From: Strigamia acuminata
Lineage: Eukaryota; Arthropoda; Chilopoda; Geophilomorpha; Linotaeniidae
Length of the DNA: 64,000 nt
Reading direction: 5' to 3'
NCBI GenBank assembly: GCA_949358305.1
Contig: OX442319.1
Coordinates: 4,154,001 to 4,218,000 of the forward strand
Shown here: positions 50,047-61,170 of the stretch, in pieces
Numbering within the stretch: the stretch's first letter is position 1
How the letters are laid out: every line of letters begins with the position of its first letter
Notes under the pieces: generated by a model
Told to the model about the DNA's origin: nothing
Seen by the model: only the letters and a program-made list of their open reading frames with translations
Databases searched by the model: none
Position numbers and translations under genes: made by a program

Positions 50047-51345
50047 GACGCCGCTGCATTTATTTGCGCTGTCATTTGAGGTGTTCATTTTGAACTTGTG
50101 ACTATGACTGAAAAATGGACCGATTACTTTGCGAAGAGGCTTAACAAGAATTATTTATTCGAACAACACTAACTTTAAAACAAGCAGATAAAGAATTACG
50201 AATATTAATTGAAAAACTCACAGCTAAGTATTTCTAAAATGTCTAGAAAGACCACTTTAGCACTGTTTTTGTTATCATTTTTTTTTATTACGTATATACA
50301 GCCTAAATACTTCAATAAGTGTTTCTTACACAAAAGAAATTACATAAACCAGTGATTTTTTTGTGAATTTATTTGATTATTAGTCGTGGCTTATAATTGA
50401 CGGCGACTTGTATTTGAAATAGTAAAATTTCGAGGACGATTTTAATTTCAAGAAATACGGTAATTTTTATGCTCTGTTGATTTCCGTTGTTTCTTCTATT
50501 TTGCATGCATTTGAGGACATTTGGTTGGGCATAGAATCTTGATAATAGTGGTGTAAAAGTTAAAATCCAACTCTACCTCCACGTGGTTACCCTTGGAAAA
50601 ACTGACGATGTGACTTGGATCAGTGAAACTGAAGAGAGCTGCGGCAAATTCCAAATTCTTGATGGATTTTTCATTATTTCTTTATACTTCTTCGTCGTTT
50701 TTGTATTGTAAGACTGCATTTCCACGATTGTCCAAACCGTCACAAATTATAAGTAAAATTTATTTTTATTTAAAAAATTACAATAAAACAAATTTAAAAA
50801 TTAATTTATACAAAATTTGCATGATTTAAAAAGAAAAAACCAAATAAGTATGTACATTGATTCAGTAAACTACACATACAAACTAAGATACTATTCAAAA
50901 GAATCCATAATTACACAATTAAAGTACATATGCATTATTCATCTATAAAATTATGTGATAAAATACTTTCATTCTTATTTAAGAGATGATAAAAATGCTG
51001 TACATAAAATAGAAAATACAAAAATAATGAAAAAGTGATTAAAAATCACTCCCATTACATGTGACTTGTTTTGTGAAAAAAATTCGTTTGGACGGAATCA
51101 TTTAATTATGCCAAAATATTGTTCCATTAATGTTGCTAATCATTACTTGCAGTTGTAAACACCAAATAAATCAAATCTAAATACCGTACTGCCTCAAATA
51201 AACGCTGGGGTGTTTATTAATTTTTCCAACCCCACCCAGTGCCAATTTGAAGCTCAGCGCTTATTCGGGGCCCGTCGCATAACCATATATATATATATAT
51301 ATATACATATGCGCGAGAGCTGCACTAAGTGCCTTGTATCGCAGG
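50047..51345. other. Gene-poor insert between duplication blocks A' and B'
   Basis: AT-rich, with interspersed repeat F (51186-51228) and a (TA)n run at 51284-51305. No gene seen. In the source locus A and B are adjacent, so this 1.3 kb was inserted in the copy or lost in the source. Confidence 0.5.
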
Positions 51346-51810
51346 TGAGTGATCAGCCTACGGGGGCAGCTGGTCACAACCTTTTATGAACAAACGGGGC
51401 CCAGCCCCTATTGGAACCCACCATTAATATGAGGCAGTAAATACTAAAGTTGAGCTAAAAGTTTTTCGTTGTCTAAAATAATTTTAAATGAAAATTCTTT
51501 TCGTCACAAGTAAGATTATATAAAATTAATCGGACAATATTTTATCACAATCCTTAAGTAGATATAAAAGTTCTTGAATGCTTTCATTATTATTCGTGGT
51601 TATTTAAAAAACGGTGTAAATATCTTTGGCGAGTTATTAGATAACTAAAAAGTAATCTTTTACAACTAACACAATTTGATAAAGTGTCTTTTGGACTTAT
51701 CGATTTAAACAAATATTGGCCAGTTACTTAAACTGTGGTGTGTTGTTGACTTTCGTATCTGCTTTCATTTTTTTCGTTAATTATGTTGAGATCTGCTTGA
51801 TTAGTTGAAT
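51346..51810. repeat. Segmental duplication block B'
   Basis: Matches 48124-48855 but lacks the MITE: AATTTGATAAAGTGTCTTTT passes straight into GGACTTATCG. Confidence 0.88.
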
Positions 51811-52806
51811 AATCATCATCATAAAAGTAGTCTCTCTTCCTAGAATGGATAAAAAATAAAATTACTCAAGGTTTGTTAAAAACATTCCAGAAAAAAGCAA
51901 TACATGCATTTGGATACAGAAACACACTGGCATTATTCTTAATTTTTAAATTTTGAATATTTAATTTGGTAATGGAAACCATGAAACTGTTTCTATTATC
52001 CATTGCAATTACCAACGGTAGCGAGCAAAAGTTTCAGACAATAATAAAACAACACATTTACACAGGCTACCTGATAAATGGTGAAACAATCATTTTCCCA
52101 ATTTTGGTTTTTCCACATATCTCTCATTCTCACTAAACATTCAATTAAAAATAATAGATATATTCAAAGTGTTAGTTAAAATTTTTAATTTTACACCAAG
52201 ATAGATTAAAGGCATGAAAATAATTAACGGCATCAATAAGCATGCTTCAGGTCAAGAAATAGAATTATACTACGTTTACATGCACCGAATATTTTGAGTG
52301 GTGAAAAAATCAAATTGTTGCGTTTACATGCAGAAAATAATTCGTGATCACTTTCGGTTTTCGACCAACGGGGAAGTGTCGGAAGCAATGCGCGCATGCG
52401 CAATAAAAATAGTTTGAGTTCACTCGGATTAAACAACCTTCTGCGAGGGATTATTCACTACTCGAATAATCCTCGTCATCCCTGTTTACATGACAGTTGT
52501 GCGCACGAATATTTCATCTCACTCGAAATATTCCGTGCATGTAAACATTACTAGACAAATATTCAAGTGGTATACATTGGTTGGGTTGTGTTATTACAAA
52601 AAGCATACATAAAAATTTAGTACTCCCTCTGTCCCAAATTATGGTATACATTTCTCTAAAAAATTCCCGATTATCGTTGGTTTTGTATATTTCTAAGTTA
52701 TTTTAACTGAATATCCTTCAAAATTACCTAAGTGTGTTTGCTAACTACTCGTTAATAAATAACAACATTTAATCCATAATGGTTTGATCGTAACGTAAAT
52801 ATTGTA
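51811..52806. other. Intergenic with one MITE
   Basis: AT-rich; holds the element at 52268-52553. At 52621 TACTCCCTCTGTCCCAAATT resembles a Stowaway-type end, but no partner end was seen. The region nearest 52806 is likely the esterase-like gene's 3' UTR. Confidence 0.45.
52268..52553. mobile_element. MITE family G with GTTTACATGCAC ends
   Basis: The left end TACGTTTACATGCACCGAAT, followed by ATTTTGAGTG, pairs with the right end CACTCGAAATATTC, CGTGCATGTAAAC. A second inner pair (ATTATTCACTACTCGAATAA) also folds. Non-coding, about 285 bp. Confidence 0.75.
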
Positions 52807-55800
52807 TTACCTTTTGGAAGATGCACAATAAACAGCACATCCAATAACAAAAAGAACGAAGAACAAAACTGCCGTTGCAATTGAACTGTAAAAGCCGATT
52901 CGGAAATAGAGCTTTTCTTCCATTGGCAAGGGTGTTGTGGGTGGCGGTTGACCAATCAACGTCAGCAAGTAATTACTCCAGAAAGCAGATTCCCTCTGTC
53001 TGTAATCCTGTTGTATCGTCGAATTGTCAGTGTTTATATTTAAGTAATAAAGGATTCGTTCGGGCCTCTGGACCATTGGTTTCCAGTCGACTCCAAACAT
53101 TTTTGCAGAAGCAGGTTTCCTGAAATACACTTTTGTGAATACAGTTATACAAATAATCTGCAACAACGGACTAACCCGTGTTTAGCAAAATTTGCAAATG
53201 CCTGCATGAAAAATGCACTCATTCTTCTGTCTCGCTCCGTGTAGCCGGTTTGGCCAAGATCCATTAACTTATCCGGCGGATAGAAAGACGGTTCCATAAA
53301 GGGCGCTCCGGATAAAAAGTAATATTCGGTATCGTGCGGTGTTCTTCGCCATGTCTCCCAGTTGAATGCTTCGACGGTTGTGTTAAGTACGTACATAAAA
53401 ACATTGACTTCTCGAACTAACATCACTTTTACCATGTCGTCATTTGGGCTTTTAAATAAGGCATCGGACATCATCTAGAACAATAAATAAATTAAATATA
53501 ATAAAATGTAAAAAAAAAAAAAGTTGTACTAACATTGACATATTCATTTCTAATTCTATTAGGATTGAATGGATCGGCCCAGTACGTATACATGAAAGAC
53601 ATTGCTTGGTATACTTGATCGACGTTGAGTGTGTAATTATATTGAAGAATGTACTCTTTTATTTTGCGGTTTATATATTCCTGGGTAACAACATAATTGT
53701 GGATCATCATTGAAGAATCGTGTACTACAAAGTAAAGTTATCAATTTTGGTTGAGTTAATGGAAAGAGTTGCCGGGAACAGTGGTTTCCGAACTGTGCGC
53801 AGCGGCGGGCCTAAAGGGTCGCTGTAACTGGCCTAAACGGTCACCATGCACGAGTGCAAAATATCGCACCGCAATTTTTTTTATTTCCAAAATTGCACTG
53901 TGGTTTTTATAAAAAACCGCAGCATGATTAACTGCAAACCGCAAAAAAACCGCAAAACTGCAAATTTCATTTTATTTAAAAAAAATTAATTAATTAATTA
54001 ATTTTTATTTTTTCTTCCTGAATTTTGGAGTTTTTAGGATTTATTTTCTAGAATTTACGAGTTTTTAGGGTTTATTTTCTAGAATTTTCGAGTTTTTAGG
54101 GTTTATTTTCTAGAATTTTCAAGTTTTTAGGGTTTATTTTCTAGAATTTTCGAGTTTTTAGGGTTTATTTTCTAGAATTTTCGAGTTTTTAGGGTTTATT
54201 TTCTAGAATTTTCGAGTTTTTAGGGTTTATTTTCTAGAATTTTCGAGTTTTTAGGGTTTATTTTCTTCTAATTTTGGGTTTTTGCGGCTAAGCGATTTTT
54301 TGCGATTATGCGGTTTTTGCGGTATACCGCGTGCATTGCAGTGTTTTATGGAAACCGCACCGCACTTGCCAAGAAAAATAACCGCACAACTCTTACCATG
54401 ACCACCTACAGGGGTGCCGTGACTGGTACACAGGGGCACCGTGAACCAAAACAGTTTGGGAACCACTGGCCTCGAATATAGCCTCAATATTAAAACTTAC
54501 GAAGTAAGTAAGCTGCCTCCTCTTCAGTTACACCACTTAAATATTCCGTGTGAGGATTAAAATGACGGCTTAGCAACAACGTCCTCGGAGTGTCCGGTAA
54601 GAACCTATCTTCAGATCGCAGATTTGGAATATCTCGGTCAACAACTGGTGCCCAAGGAAAAAATCCTACATCCGCCTAACAAAAAAGAAATTTAATTATT
54701 TTCTCAAACATTTTTATGATAGAAACCAGTGATAGAGTACTTTGAAATTAAATCCGCTTAATTCTTTAGCAGATCGATGTTTCAAACAATCGATCAACTT
54801 TTGAGAAGAAGTGTGCGAACATCCTAACTTCGTTCCAAATATACGGCTTGTATTACGAGCCCTCTCTAAATTTGTAATGGCGGCCCAGTCGGCCAATGGT
54901 GATCCACTCTGCCCGATAATACGTCGAATCAGGTCTAAGATATTGGACAAGCCATAAATAACATCATTTATTTGTTGATATTATACAATTACTTCTCGTT
55001 AATGGTGATACCGTATGCAGACCGGCACTAGCTGCACCAGCGCCTGGTCCAAAAAGGGTAACACGTTCAGGATCGCCCCGAAAATATCTTATCTGGTCGT
55101 GAACCCATTGGATAACCATGACCTGATCTAGCATCCCGTAATTTCCTGGCGAAACCTCGTCTCCTGTGCTTAGAAATCCGAGTGCTCCTAATCTGTAGTT
55201 AAAAGTAACTACCACCACGTCTTGCGAAGCAGATAGCATGTGACCTGGAAACCAATTGCCAGAACCAAACTCAAATTCTCCACCGTGAATGTAAATCATA
55301 ACGGGGTAATATCCCGATCGGGTCTAGAGAAATAAATGATTACAAGTTAGGAAGATTTATATTTATGTTTTCCAAACTTACATCTGGGGAGAAAACATTC
55401 AAATACAGACAGTCTTCGCGGAAATTGTGATACTGCTGCATGGTCGCATCTTGGCGTAGAACTGGTTGTGGGCACGGTGATCGATATTCAATTGCGGAAT
55501 AAGATTGAAGTCTACCAAATTTTTCAGGAGGCTGGAATGTGTAAAAAGTAAATCCAGGGTAATGTTCGGAATATGAACTACCGCACTCTACGGATAGACC
55601 TATTCACTCGTCACATTCAAAAACTAAAATATTTTGTGTTTTACTTCAATTTTAAACCAAAAATAACATCATTTCCTGTTTAAACCCATGTTAAAACTTA
55701 AAATACACTTAAACTAAAATTGTTATTTTAATTTTTGAATGCAGCTAATGTAATAATTCATCAAGTTTATTTATCCGTCATTTTTGAACTCGCGAAGTTC

Positions 55801-56591
55801 ATAACGCAGTAATTTTTTAGACCTATTCACTCATCACTGTAGCTGCATTCAAAAACTAAAATATTTTGTGTTTTACTTCAATTTTAAACCAAAAATGACA
55901 TCATTTCCTGTTTAAACCCACGTTAAAACTTAAAATACACACAAACTAAAATTGTTATTTTAATTTTTGAATGCCGTGATGTTCATAACGCAGTAATTTT
56001 TTCCACCTTTCGTATATTTGTCGAACATTACTTTACCTTGAAACGTAAATCTCCAGTTGGTGGTTTTGCGTAAGGAATGCCATAAAAAGCTGATACATTA
56101 TGTCTGACATCTCCTACTGGACGACTTGGTGATCCAGGTCTGTCATTGTAGGATAGCATAGGGCTGTCAAACATGTATACTTTTTTACCAAATACTGTTC
56201 CCAAGTCTGTCTGAACTGATACGTCTTTGTCGTAGTTATCAAGGTTAGGTTTTTGATACATAAATGATGGTGGCAATGTCACAGTTTTATAATCTCTCGG
56301 ATCATAATTCTGTCTAAAGTCGTAATTGCTCCAGTAAGTCGCTGGATTATTTGCTTGAGGTTGTGGTCCATAGGGCTGGTTCTGATACTGGTTGTAATTC
56401 GGTTGATTTGGTTGATATGTTCCTTGTTGCTGTCCGTAATATACACTATACCATGGCCCGTAGTTGTAACTGTATCCACTTGGTTGGTTTGGGTAATTTG
56501 TTTGACTGTTAACTAGTGATAAAATCCAAAGAAAGGCAAGACGGTTGAGCAATTTATCCACCTGATGCGCCATGTTTGAGTTATCTACCAC
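52807..56591 (-). CDS. Cholinesterase-like adhesion protein (neuroligin-like), catalytically dead
   Basis: Spliced in about eight exons. The start is near 56591 (MVDNSNMAHQ; MAHQ at 56573 is the alternative), with a signal-like segment LAFLWILSLVNSQ. A Tyr/Gln/Asn/Pro-rich linker of about 60 residues follows, then an alpha/beta-hydrolase esterase domain: FYGIPYAKPPTGDLRF, FREDCLYLNVFSPD, PVMIYIHGGEFEFGSGN, FNYRLGALGFLS, GNYGMLDQVMVIQWV. The nucleophile elbow reads GPGAGAAS, so the catalytic Ser is Ala. A single transmembrane segment (SSIATAVLFFVLFVIGCAVY) precedes a short basic cytosolic end CASSKR. This layout is that of neuroligin/gliotactin/glutactin-type adhesion proteins. Which one is not resolved. 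Introns hold a hAT element (53779-54468) and two family A MITEs. Confidence 0.82.
53779..54468. mobile_element. hAT-type non-autonomous element in an esterase-like intron
   Basis: Ends CAGTGGTTTCCGAACTGT and ACAGTTTGGGAACCACTG are inverted. The flanking 8-mers GCCGGGAA and GCCTCGAA match at 6 of 8 positions. Inside are CGCAAAAAACC-rich DNA and a 31-bp minisatellite. No transposase frame. Confidence 0.85.
54030..54268. repeat. 31-bp minisatellite inside the hAT element, about 7 copies
   Basis: The unit GGGTTTATTTTCTAGAATTT plus TCGAGTTTTTA is repeated almost identically. Confidence 0.93.
55613..55747. mobile_element. MITE family A copy in an esterase-like intron
   Basis: CATTCAAAAACTAAAATATT to TTTTTGAATGCAGCTA; the left tip lacks AGCTG. 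Preceded by TAGACCTATTCACTCGTCAC, which recurs before the next copy. Confidence 0.85.
55839..55975. mobile_element. MITE family A copy, second of a tandem pair
   Basis: GTAGCTGCATTCAAAAACTA to TTTTTGAATGCC. It shares flanks TAGACCTATTCACTC and TTCATAACGCAGTAATTTTT with the first copy, so the whole roughly 225-bp unit was duplicated. Confidence 0.85.
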
Positions 56592-57071
56592 TGACCTAAC
56601 TTATCTCGTGCATGCTTTTGTGAGCAATCTAGGGTGTGGCTAAAATTTTAAATTTTGAAAAATAAAAAAAAATCGGTATTAAAATAAATTATTTTGGGAA
56701 TTAAATTGATTTATAGTTTTGTGTTTAAATTTATTTTACAATTATTTACTGCAAGGTGGTTGTCCAGGCAACACACCCCTCTTAAACACAACTGAAAAGT
56801 TAGTACAAGGGTTTATCCTCGTTGAGATTTAAACATCGATTAATTTTTCTCAAAGTTTTAAATCGGTAAATTTCGGCAGGTCGTTTAATTAAATTATATT
56901 CTAAAGAATTGAAATGCTTTAATAAATTTACAAAGACATTTTGTTTAGTGTTTACATTGTGGATATATAGGATCAATCCTTGCACTAATGTCTATAAATG
57001 TGGTTTAGGGTTGTCTCTAAGTCCTGATCGGTTTTGACTGCGGCAAATGTAAATGGAAAATACTTATCGAT
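56592..57071. promoter_or_regulatory. Divergent intergenic region between the esterase-like gene and CHID1
   Basis: 480 bp of AT-rich DNA between two divergent starts. No TATA box is clearly placed. No gene seen. Confidence 0.4.
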
Positions 57072-60000
57072 GTGAACGCATCAATAATCGCCGTTTTTTC
57101 TATTTCATGCATTAATGCCATGCATTCCGTACAAATAATTGAAATTGTTATATTATGTTGTTGCATTCGAAGTGGTTTGCAAACATTATCACAAAGTGAT
57201 AAGAAGAAATCGAAAAATGTCGAAGTTAATATTCAGGTATACTGTAAACAGAACACGTAAACAAAACTTGTCGTTCAACTAATACGAACAATTTGTATTA
57301 TTTTCAGCCTCCGTCCCCCTTGGATGTTGTTCAGCGCAATCTCGTGACAGAAAACCCCAAGTGGAAAGACATTGTACAAAATCACCAATCTTATTGCCAA
57401 CAGACGGACATTGTAAATTTTCGTGGCGTCAGTCTTGGTTATGTCACTCCCGTAAGATCATCGTATGTCCCAGTAGAAAAATATGTAGAAAATTGTGTAA
57501 AATTTGCCCAAAAATATAAATTGCCCAAACGAGAATTTCTGCAATTTTAAATTAAAGAAATGTTCAACATATTTTTAAATCTGGGATGATTTTTAATGTA
57601 TTTTGTGTTAATTTCAATTTTTTGTTTTCTTTTTTAATAGTGGCATAACCATGGGTATGATACAGCTAAATTGTTTGGCAGCAAATTCACTTATATATCT
57701 CCAGTTTGGTTACAAGTGAAACGCTTAGGAACGTTGTCGTTTATTATTGAGGGTGAACAGGACATTGATGCAGATTGGATTGCTCGTGTGAAAAAGCACA
57801 GATCGGTTCAGATTGGTAAAGCAAAGAAATACTCACTAATAAATAGCACAACTAGGGTTTCTCAAAATCGGGACTTTTGGAAAAACCAGTATTTCGGTAT
57901 TCAATATTACAAAAAAACCGGTAAACCGGTATTTTTCGGTAATAAAGTAAAATAAAATAGCTACAATGTTAAATGTTTTTATTTTAATCATAATGTTTTA
58001 ATTTTAATTTTTGTTTATTTTTTTTAAAATATTATTTACAATGGGTTGTAGAAGTTTGATGAATATGGGATTGTTTTTTTATCAGGTGTTGAAATTGAGA
58101 GGTCTTTTTTTTTAAATTAAAAAATTGAGTTTATAAGATTTAATTTGATAAATTCTCATTTTTATGTTAAAAAAATCGATAAATTTTCGTTTTTATATGT
58201 AAAAAATCAATTAATTTCTAATTTTTACATATAAAAATCGATAAATTCAAACTTAAGCTAAAAAAAAATAGATAAATTCAGATTTTTAAGCTAAAAAAAT
58301 CGATAATTTTGCATTTTTATGTTTAAAAAAATCCCATTTAACTTGTGGTATAAAAACTAATACCGAACTAAAGACGGTATTCGGTATTTTCTTGAAAAAT
58401 ACCGGTTTTTGATACAGGTAAATACCGGTAGAGAAACCCTATCACAACGAATAAATAAGTTATTTAAACTAACAACCAACGCAAGTTGCGGCATTAAATT
58501 TCATAATCATTAGAGACTAGACACATTCAAAAAGTCACTTAAACTTGTTTATATATTTTTGAAACCAGTTTAAAGGCTGTGAATTTTTTTTATTACATAT
58601 CAAATTTTATTTAAAAACGAAAAAAATTGAAAGAAATTTTAAATTTAAATTTTTTTTTTATATTTCTAGTATTTATTGAATGTTTAGTTTATTTTTGCGT
58701 ATACAATAGTTTACAAATTTGTCGAATTTCATCAACTCTCTTGGTTGAATACTTTTATAATTCAAATTGCAGTGCCACGTTTGTTATTTGATAGTTGGCC
58801 CGGACAAGATTATCAGGAATTGTTGACTTCTCCGGAAGAAATACTAGTTCTCAGCAACACCATAGTGTCATATTATAAGGTATAAAATTAATAACATTCT
58901 ATTTAGTATTTACCTCAATTCAATTTAAATATAAATTCTAGAATATGAAGTTTAGCGGCGTTGTTCTTGAAGTCTGGAGTCAGCTAGGTGGTCAAGTTAA
59001 AAAGTAATACCTTTCTTATGCCACATTTTACTTGTAAGTAATTATTTTTTATTTTCAATCTGTCAGACCATTGATTGAATGCATTAGATCTATTTGCACC
59101 GGCATGCATCGTGCGGAAATGAAATGCATCCTTGTTGTCCCGCCTGCCATGTATTATGGGTATCACTACCGCATTTTAATCGTAAAGGGTGTCCCACAAT
59201 TAACGCAAGATTTGAATTAAATAGAAAACACAGTTTTTAGTCTGTGTTATTTTTTTATTGAATCATAAAGTACATAGGATAGGGTTATTTATGGAATAAC
59301 ACGTCGGGCAAATGGCCGCCACGGCTTTGCTGGCAATTCTGATCGCCGAAACGAGAGAGTACACGACCAGGAAATGTCTCACGCAGAAATTGAATTGTGT
59401 AACGCTCTATTTTTACTAACCCTAAATTCTCAGCTGTCAATTTGTTTTTTTTTCAGGGTTGCCAACAATTTACTGCACAAATGGCGGCAAATTCAAATCT
59501 TGCGTTAATTTTGCGACATCCTTTAATTGATGATTTAATGTTTTATTTTTGTTTTTCAAGAAATCAAAATGGTATGTTTGTAAGACCAGATTTTAATGCA
59601 CTTGTTGACTCCGTCGATGCATTCAGCCTCATGACATATGATTATTCTAATAATCAAAGGTTATTTGATCATTTAATAAAAATAATTATTTTTTTAATTT
59701 TTTTGTTTTTTAATTAAATGAAGGCCCGGTCCGAATAGTCCTGTGGATTGGTTGCGGTTGTGCATAGATAAACTCGATCCGAAAGCGAAGCACCGTGAAA
59801 AGATTCTTCTCGGTTTGAATTTTTATGGAAATCTTTACAAAAATACTGGTGGAGAAGCGATTATTGGTCCTCAGTACATAGACATTGTGCAGAAATATAA
59901 GCCTAAGTTTAAGTGGGATGAAAAGTCAGCGGAGCATTTGTTAGAATTCAAGTATTCGATGATTTTTGATGAGTTTGGAAAAATTGATGTTTTAAGTTTT

Positions 60001-60158
60001 GTTTTGTTATTCGTAGACAGCAGTACGGCACACGGTCTGTTTTCTATCCAACTCTCCATTCCATCAAGGTTCGTCTTGATTTAGCGACGGAATTAAAAGT
60101 TGGAATAGCAATTTGGGAGTTGGGCCAAGGACTTGATTACTTTTTTGATTTGCTCTGA
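57072..60158 (+). CDS. CHID1: Chitinase domain-containing protein 1 (CHID1, GH18-like)
   Basis: Nine exons, approximately 57072-57236, 57309-57450, 57642-57817, 58772-58879, 58942-59003, 59068-59157, 59561-59658, 59724-59950 and 60012-60158. The N-terminus is hydrophobic (VIILCCC-type signal). Then [114 protein letters not shown] and [20 protein letters not shown] to [12 protein letters not shown], all in CHID1 order. CHID1 (SI-CLP) is a secreted or lysosomal lectin-like GH18 relative. The chitinase DxxDxDxE motif is replaced here by the VVLEVW strand, so hydrolysis is unlikely, as in the family. Intron 6 holds a MITE. Confidence 0.92.
57854..58439. mobile_element. Family C (GGGTTTCTC) element in CHID1 intron 3, TA target
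   Basis: GGGTTTCTCAAAATCGGGAC at the left and TACCGGTAGAGAAACCC at the right, with TA on both sides. Contains the AACCGGTATTTTTCGGTAAT motif shared with 36322-37350. Confidence 0.75.
59186..59523. mobile_element. Mariner-type MITE family D in CHID1 intron 6
   Basis: AAAGGGTGTCCCACAATTAA, CGCAAGATTTGAATT at the left; AATTCAAATCTTGCGTTAAT, GACATCCTTTA at the right. The ends are inverted repeats of about 33 bp with few mismatches. The 91-residue ORF at 59442 starts within it and runs into the CHID1 exon. Confidence 0.85.
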
Positions 60159-60760
60159 AAATTGTATGTACGAGTTGGGATCAATGATAAAGATTAATAA
60201 AAATGATGTTATTTATTTTGAAATATTTTTATTTCCCTGAAATAAATACAAAAAATATTCATTCGGTCGTTAGTATAATTCATAACTTTGCCACTAGTCG
60301 GCATCTATCTCACTTATCTATACCTTGTCGCTCGCTACTGGCCTGAAAGATAAAATGTGAGAGAATTCATCGCGACCAACTATAACTAAACCAAGAAATT
60401 TTTCCAAAAACCAAAACAAACATGGCGGCAAGCGAATCCTCTCTCTAGCAACATTCTAGGAAAAGGAGAGATCCTTTCAGAGTAATCATTTTAAAACTCA
60501 ATAAATCGGTTTTGGCAATTCAGATTCAGTGTTTTTAATTTTTATATTGCAGTTTTCAAGTTACATGTAACAAATGTATATGAATTAAACATTTCAATGT
60601 CTTCGTCGCCATCAACACGCTCGCAGTTGTGTTGGTGAAGAAATGACTGGATGAAATTCAGCCGTCGACCCAGTCGCGCATGCTCAACCACGGACCAAAT
60701 AGTTTATTGGGCCCGTGGTCCGACGCGGTGATACACATCGCCAAGCTGCCACTTGTTGAG
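60159..60760. other. Intergenic after CHID1
   Basis: CHID1 3' UTR with AATAAA near 60240, then unremarkable DNA. No gene seen. Confidence 0.45.
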
Positions 60761-61170
60761 CTTGATCCCGGGGCAAAGCATCACGGACGAAGGTGTGAAA
60801 CAACTGTGTGGAGAATAGTCCAAAGCCAAGAACACTTTGAGAGTGCTCAAACTTGGCAATTCGGACGTCTCGCTGGACTGCTACAGTTTGGTTTTGAAAA
60901 AGATGAAATTGATCGAAGACATGGATTGTTTTGATTCGACGTGTTTCAATGAGCGTTGGTTTTTCCTTCTGCATCATCAATTAAGTCCAAGAGAACGAGA
61001 TTATGGAGATAGCCGTGAAAAAGTGTCCTAACGTTTCAACGTCCAAATCATTTCGAATATTTTCACCCTCAAAATGCTGCACACTTTGGCGAAATTTAAG
61101 GAGTTGAGCACCTTGAACATTCAAATTGAGGACGAAAATCAGCTGTCAGTTTGAGTGACGTTTAGTGACA
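60740..61170 (+). pseudogene. Decayed leucine-rich repeat gene
   Basis: Reads SITDEGVKQLCGE, a TAG, then NTLRVLKLGNSDVSLDCYSL and KKMKLIEDMDCFD. After a frame loss it continues MLHTLAKFKELSTLNIQIED. This is the pattern of RNI/AMN1-type leucine-rich repeats (as in F-box or insect LRR proteins) broken by an in-frame stop and frameshifts. No intact ORF above 65 codons in the coding frame. Confidence 0.6.
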
